Notes under the pieces: model-generated | What the model was told of the DNA's origin: nothing | Seen by the model: the letters and a program-made list of their open reading frames with translations, nothing else | The model's database searches: none | Shown: positions 30,746 to 34,427 of the stretch, piece by piece | How the letters are laid out: each line of letters begins with the position of its first letter | Numbering within the stretch: position 1 is the stretch's first letter | Program-made: the position numbers and the translations under genes | Assembly (NCBI GenBank): GCA_009924545.1 | Contig: RFRL01000012.1 | Coordinates: 1-34,427, forward strand | Direction of reading: 5' to 3' | Origin: Planctomycetia bacterium | GTDB lineage: Bacteria; Planctomycetota; Planctomycetia; Pirellulales; UBA1268 | DNA: 34,427 nt

Positions 30746-31675
30746 ATGGCTCGGCAGCGCGTGCGGAAGAGTCGGGGGTGGACCGCGGCACTGGTCGCGG
30801 CCGCCGGTCGGTGTTCGACCCTGATCCTCGTGGTCGCCGTGCTGGCCGCGGCCGCCGTGCTCCCCGAGGTCGCCCGAGCGCAGGCGCCTTCCGGCCCCAG
30901 CCTCCTCCCGCAGGGCGGCATGCCGCAGGGCAATATCGGCGCCCCCGATGCCGTGCCGGCCAAGCCGGGCGTGCATCCGCTCCAGGCCGCGCTCGAGGTC
31001 GCCCAGAAGGGCCTCGCCGGCATCCAGACCAACATCCAGGACTACTCCGCCACCGTCGTCAAGCGGGAGCGGATCGACGGCAAGCTGGGCGAACACGAGT
31101 ACATGTTCGCCAAGATCCGTCACCAGCCGTTCAGCGTGTACCTGCACTTCCTCGGACCCGACAGCGTCAAGGGGCAGGAGGTGCTCTACGTGGATGGTCG
31201 CAACGAGGGCAACATGCTCGCCCACGCCGGCAGCGGGGTGCGTGCCATGGTGGGCACCGTGTCGCTCAAGCCGCACAGCATGCTGGCGATGGCGGGGCAG
31301 CGCTATCCGATCACCGAGCTGGGGGTCGAGAACCTCACCAAGCGTCTCGTCGAGGTCGCCGAGCACGACAAGCAGTTCGACGAGTGCGAGGTCAACTTCT
31401 TTCCCGGGGCCAAAGTCAACGGCCGCGTCTGCACCTGCATCCAAGTGGCCCACCCGGTGCCGCGGAAGAACTTCCGCTTCCACCTGGCGCGGGTCTTCAT
31501 CGACGACGAGTTGACGATCCCGATCCGCTACGAGTCGTACGACTGGCCGCTCGAGCCGGGCGGGCAGCCGGTGCTCATGGAGGAATACACCTACATGAAC
31601 GTGAAGGTGAACAACGGCTTCACCGACGCCGACTTCGACCCGCGGAACACGGCCTACAAGTTCGGCGTGAAGTGA
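30746..31675 (+). CDS. DUF1571 domain secreted protein
   Basis: The product has 309 residues. A long signal peptide (basic 1-10, hydrophobic about 26-42, VARAQ cleavage site) and a Pro/Gly-rich linker lead to a DUF1571 domain from about residue 80 to the end. This family is common in planctomycetes. Supporting segments are DYSATVVKRERIDGKLG, PFSVYLHFLGPDSVKGQEVLYVDG, PITELGVENLTKRLVEVAEHD and, near the end, IPIRYESYDWP with EEYTYMNVKVN. The fold resembles outer-membrane lipoprotein-sorting (LolA/LolB-like) or lipid-binding barrels, but no function is established. GGAGG lies 9 nt before the ATG. It is transcribed alone between a divergent and a convergent neighbour. Confidence 0.9.
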   Translation: MARQRVRKSRGWTAALVAAAGRCSTLILVVAVLAAAAVLPEVARAQAPSGPSLLPQGGMPQGNIGAPDAVPAKPGVHPLQAALEVAQKGLAGIQTNIQDYSATVVKRERIDGKLGEHEYMFAKIRHQPFSVYLHFLGPDSVKGQEVLYVDGRNEGNMLAHAGSGVRAMVGTVSLKPHSMLAMAGQRYPITELGVENLTKRLVEVAEHDKQFDECEVNFFPGAKVNGRVCTCIQVAHPVPRKNFRFHLARVFIDDELTIPIRYESYDWPLEPGGQPVLMEEYTYMNVKVNNGFTDADFDPRNTAYKFGVK

Positions 31676-31755
31676 CCACGCGGCGACGGGGCGGCTGACC
31701 CCGGGGCCCAGTCGCGGCGGTCGCCGGCAGGTGCCGGCCGCACGCGGGCGGCGGA

Positions 31756-34122
<2,367 letters not shown>

Positions 34123-34194
34123 GCCGCGGAAGCATGGTCGGCGCCGGGGGTGCTCGTCAATCAGGCGATCGCACGATCGGACGGGCGCACCGTG

Positions 34195-34427
34195 TCAACG
34201 CGCCGGCACCAGCCGGGGCCAGGCGGCCTCCAGCCGCCCCAGCGGGGGGATTTCCAGCCGTGTGCCCGGCACGAGCGACACCTGGGGATTCACGGTGCGG
34301 TTCCAAGCGTAGAGCGCCCGGTAGTACCGGCCTTCACCGTAGGCCCGCTCGGCGAGGCTCCACCAGGAGTCGCCGGCAACGGTCACGTGCGCGTCGCGGA
34401 GGGGCGCGGCCGGATCGGGGGAGCGCG
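34195..34427 (-). CDS. LysM domain protein, N-terminus beyond window edge
   Basis: Only the last 76 codons are in the window, and the frame is open to position 34427. The visible part is a C-terminal LysM domain, a glycan-binding module of about 45 residues that binds peptidoglycan GlcNAc. It reads VTVAGDSWWSLAERAYGEG, then YYRALYAWNR, then VSLVPGTRLEIPPL, with the standard D-S-x-W start, aromatic centre and G-x-x-L-x-I-P end. About 16 residues follow before the stop. A GTG at 34386 would make a tiny protein, but protein-like sequence continues upstream (PLRDAHV), so this is probably the tail of a longer protein. Its stop lies 72 nt before the S9 peptidase start. Confidence 0.85.
   Translation of the reverse strand, partial: RSPDPAAPLRDAHVTVAGDSWWSLAERAYGEGRYYRALYAWNRTVNPQVSLVPGTRLEIPPLGRLEAAWPRLVPAR

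Noticed and set aside
34193-34198. Perfect TTGACA -35 hexamer on the minus strand before the S9 peptidase gene
   Set aside because: It overlaps the stop codon of the LysM gene, and no -10-like sequence lies 16-18 bp downstream.

Overview
The window is GC-rich (roughly 70% by eye), densely coded bacterial DNA. It almost certainly comes from a planctomycete, probably of the Pirellulales type. The evidence is a DUF1559 pilin-like protein with its terminal H-X9-DG motif, a DUF1571 protein, an S9 peptidase carrying a VHL-beta-like insert, a planctomycete-style HEITH peptidase, and several large proteins of planctomycete type that I cannot assign to a characterised family. I see no rRNA, tRNA, CRISPR array, insertion sequence, phage gene or integrase. 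It reads as ordinary chromosome, with some odd gene architectures. Because of the high GC content, many long antisense ORFs are shadows and have been left out.

Layout. 1-2389 (minus): a DUF819 membrane protein followed by an NlpC/P60 cell-wall peptidase cut by the window edge. 2792-4481 (plus): a DUF1559 pilin-like protein and a small lipoprotein whose leader holds four tandem 16-bp repeats. 4551-5177 (minus): an orphan NarL-type response regulator. 5385-6161 (plus): an RluA-type pseudouridine synthase, overlapping tail to tail with a GT2 glycosyltransferase fused to a large membrane domain (6130-8352, minus). 8573-10303 (plus): an AI-2E/PerM-family membrane protein and a small membrane protein of unknown function. 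10364-15169 (minus): a two-gene SbcC/SbcD-like (YhaN/YhaO-like) operon. Its ATPase gene is split by an apparent one-base frameshift and its phosphoesterase partner has lost most metal ligands. 15425-16138 (minus): an unknown protein. 16367-17152 (plus): an inositol-monophosphatase-family enzyme.

17385-28062 (plus) is the most distinctive block. Two giant, translationally coupled (ATGA overlap) secreted or membrane-anchored proteins of 1226 and 1949 residues are followed by an HExxH peptidase. I recognise no characterised family in either giant protein. The second looks like two modules fused end to end, with a signal-peptide-like segment in its middle. 28011-30382 (minus): MBL-fold hydrolase, PlsC-like acyltransferase and CdsA-like cytidylyltransferase, a compact phospholipid-linked operon. 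30746-31675 (plus): DUF1571 protein. 31756-34427 (minus): LysM protein (cut by the window edge) and an S9 dipeptidyl-peptidase-like enzyme.

Together the genes centre on the cell envelope: peptidoglycan peptide handling, surface or pseudopilus proteins, lipid-linked glycosyl transfer, phospholipid synthesis and large ectodomain proteins. Several leader regions share a -10-like hexamer of the form TANACT, preceded by G/C and without an obvious -35, which may be the local promoter signature.
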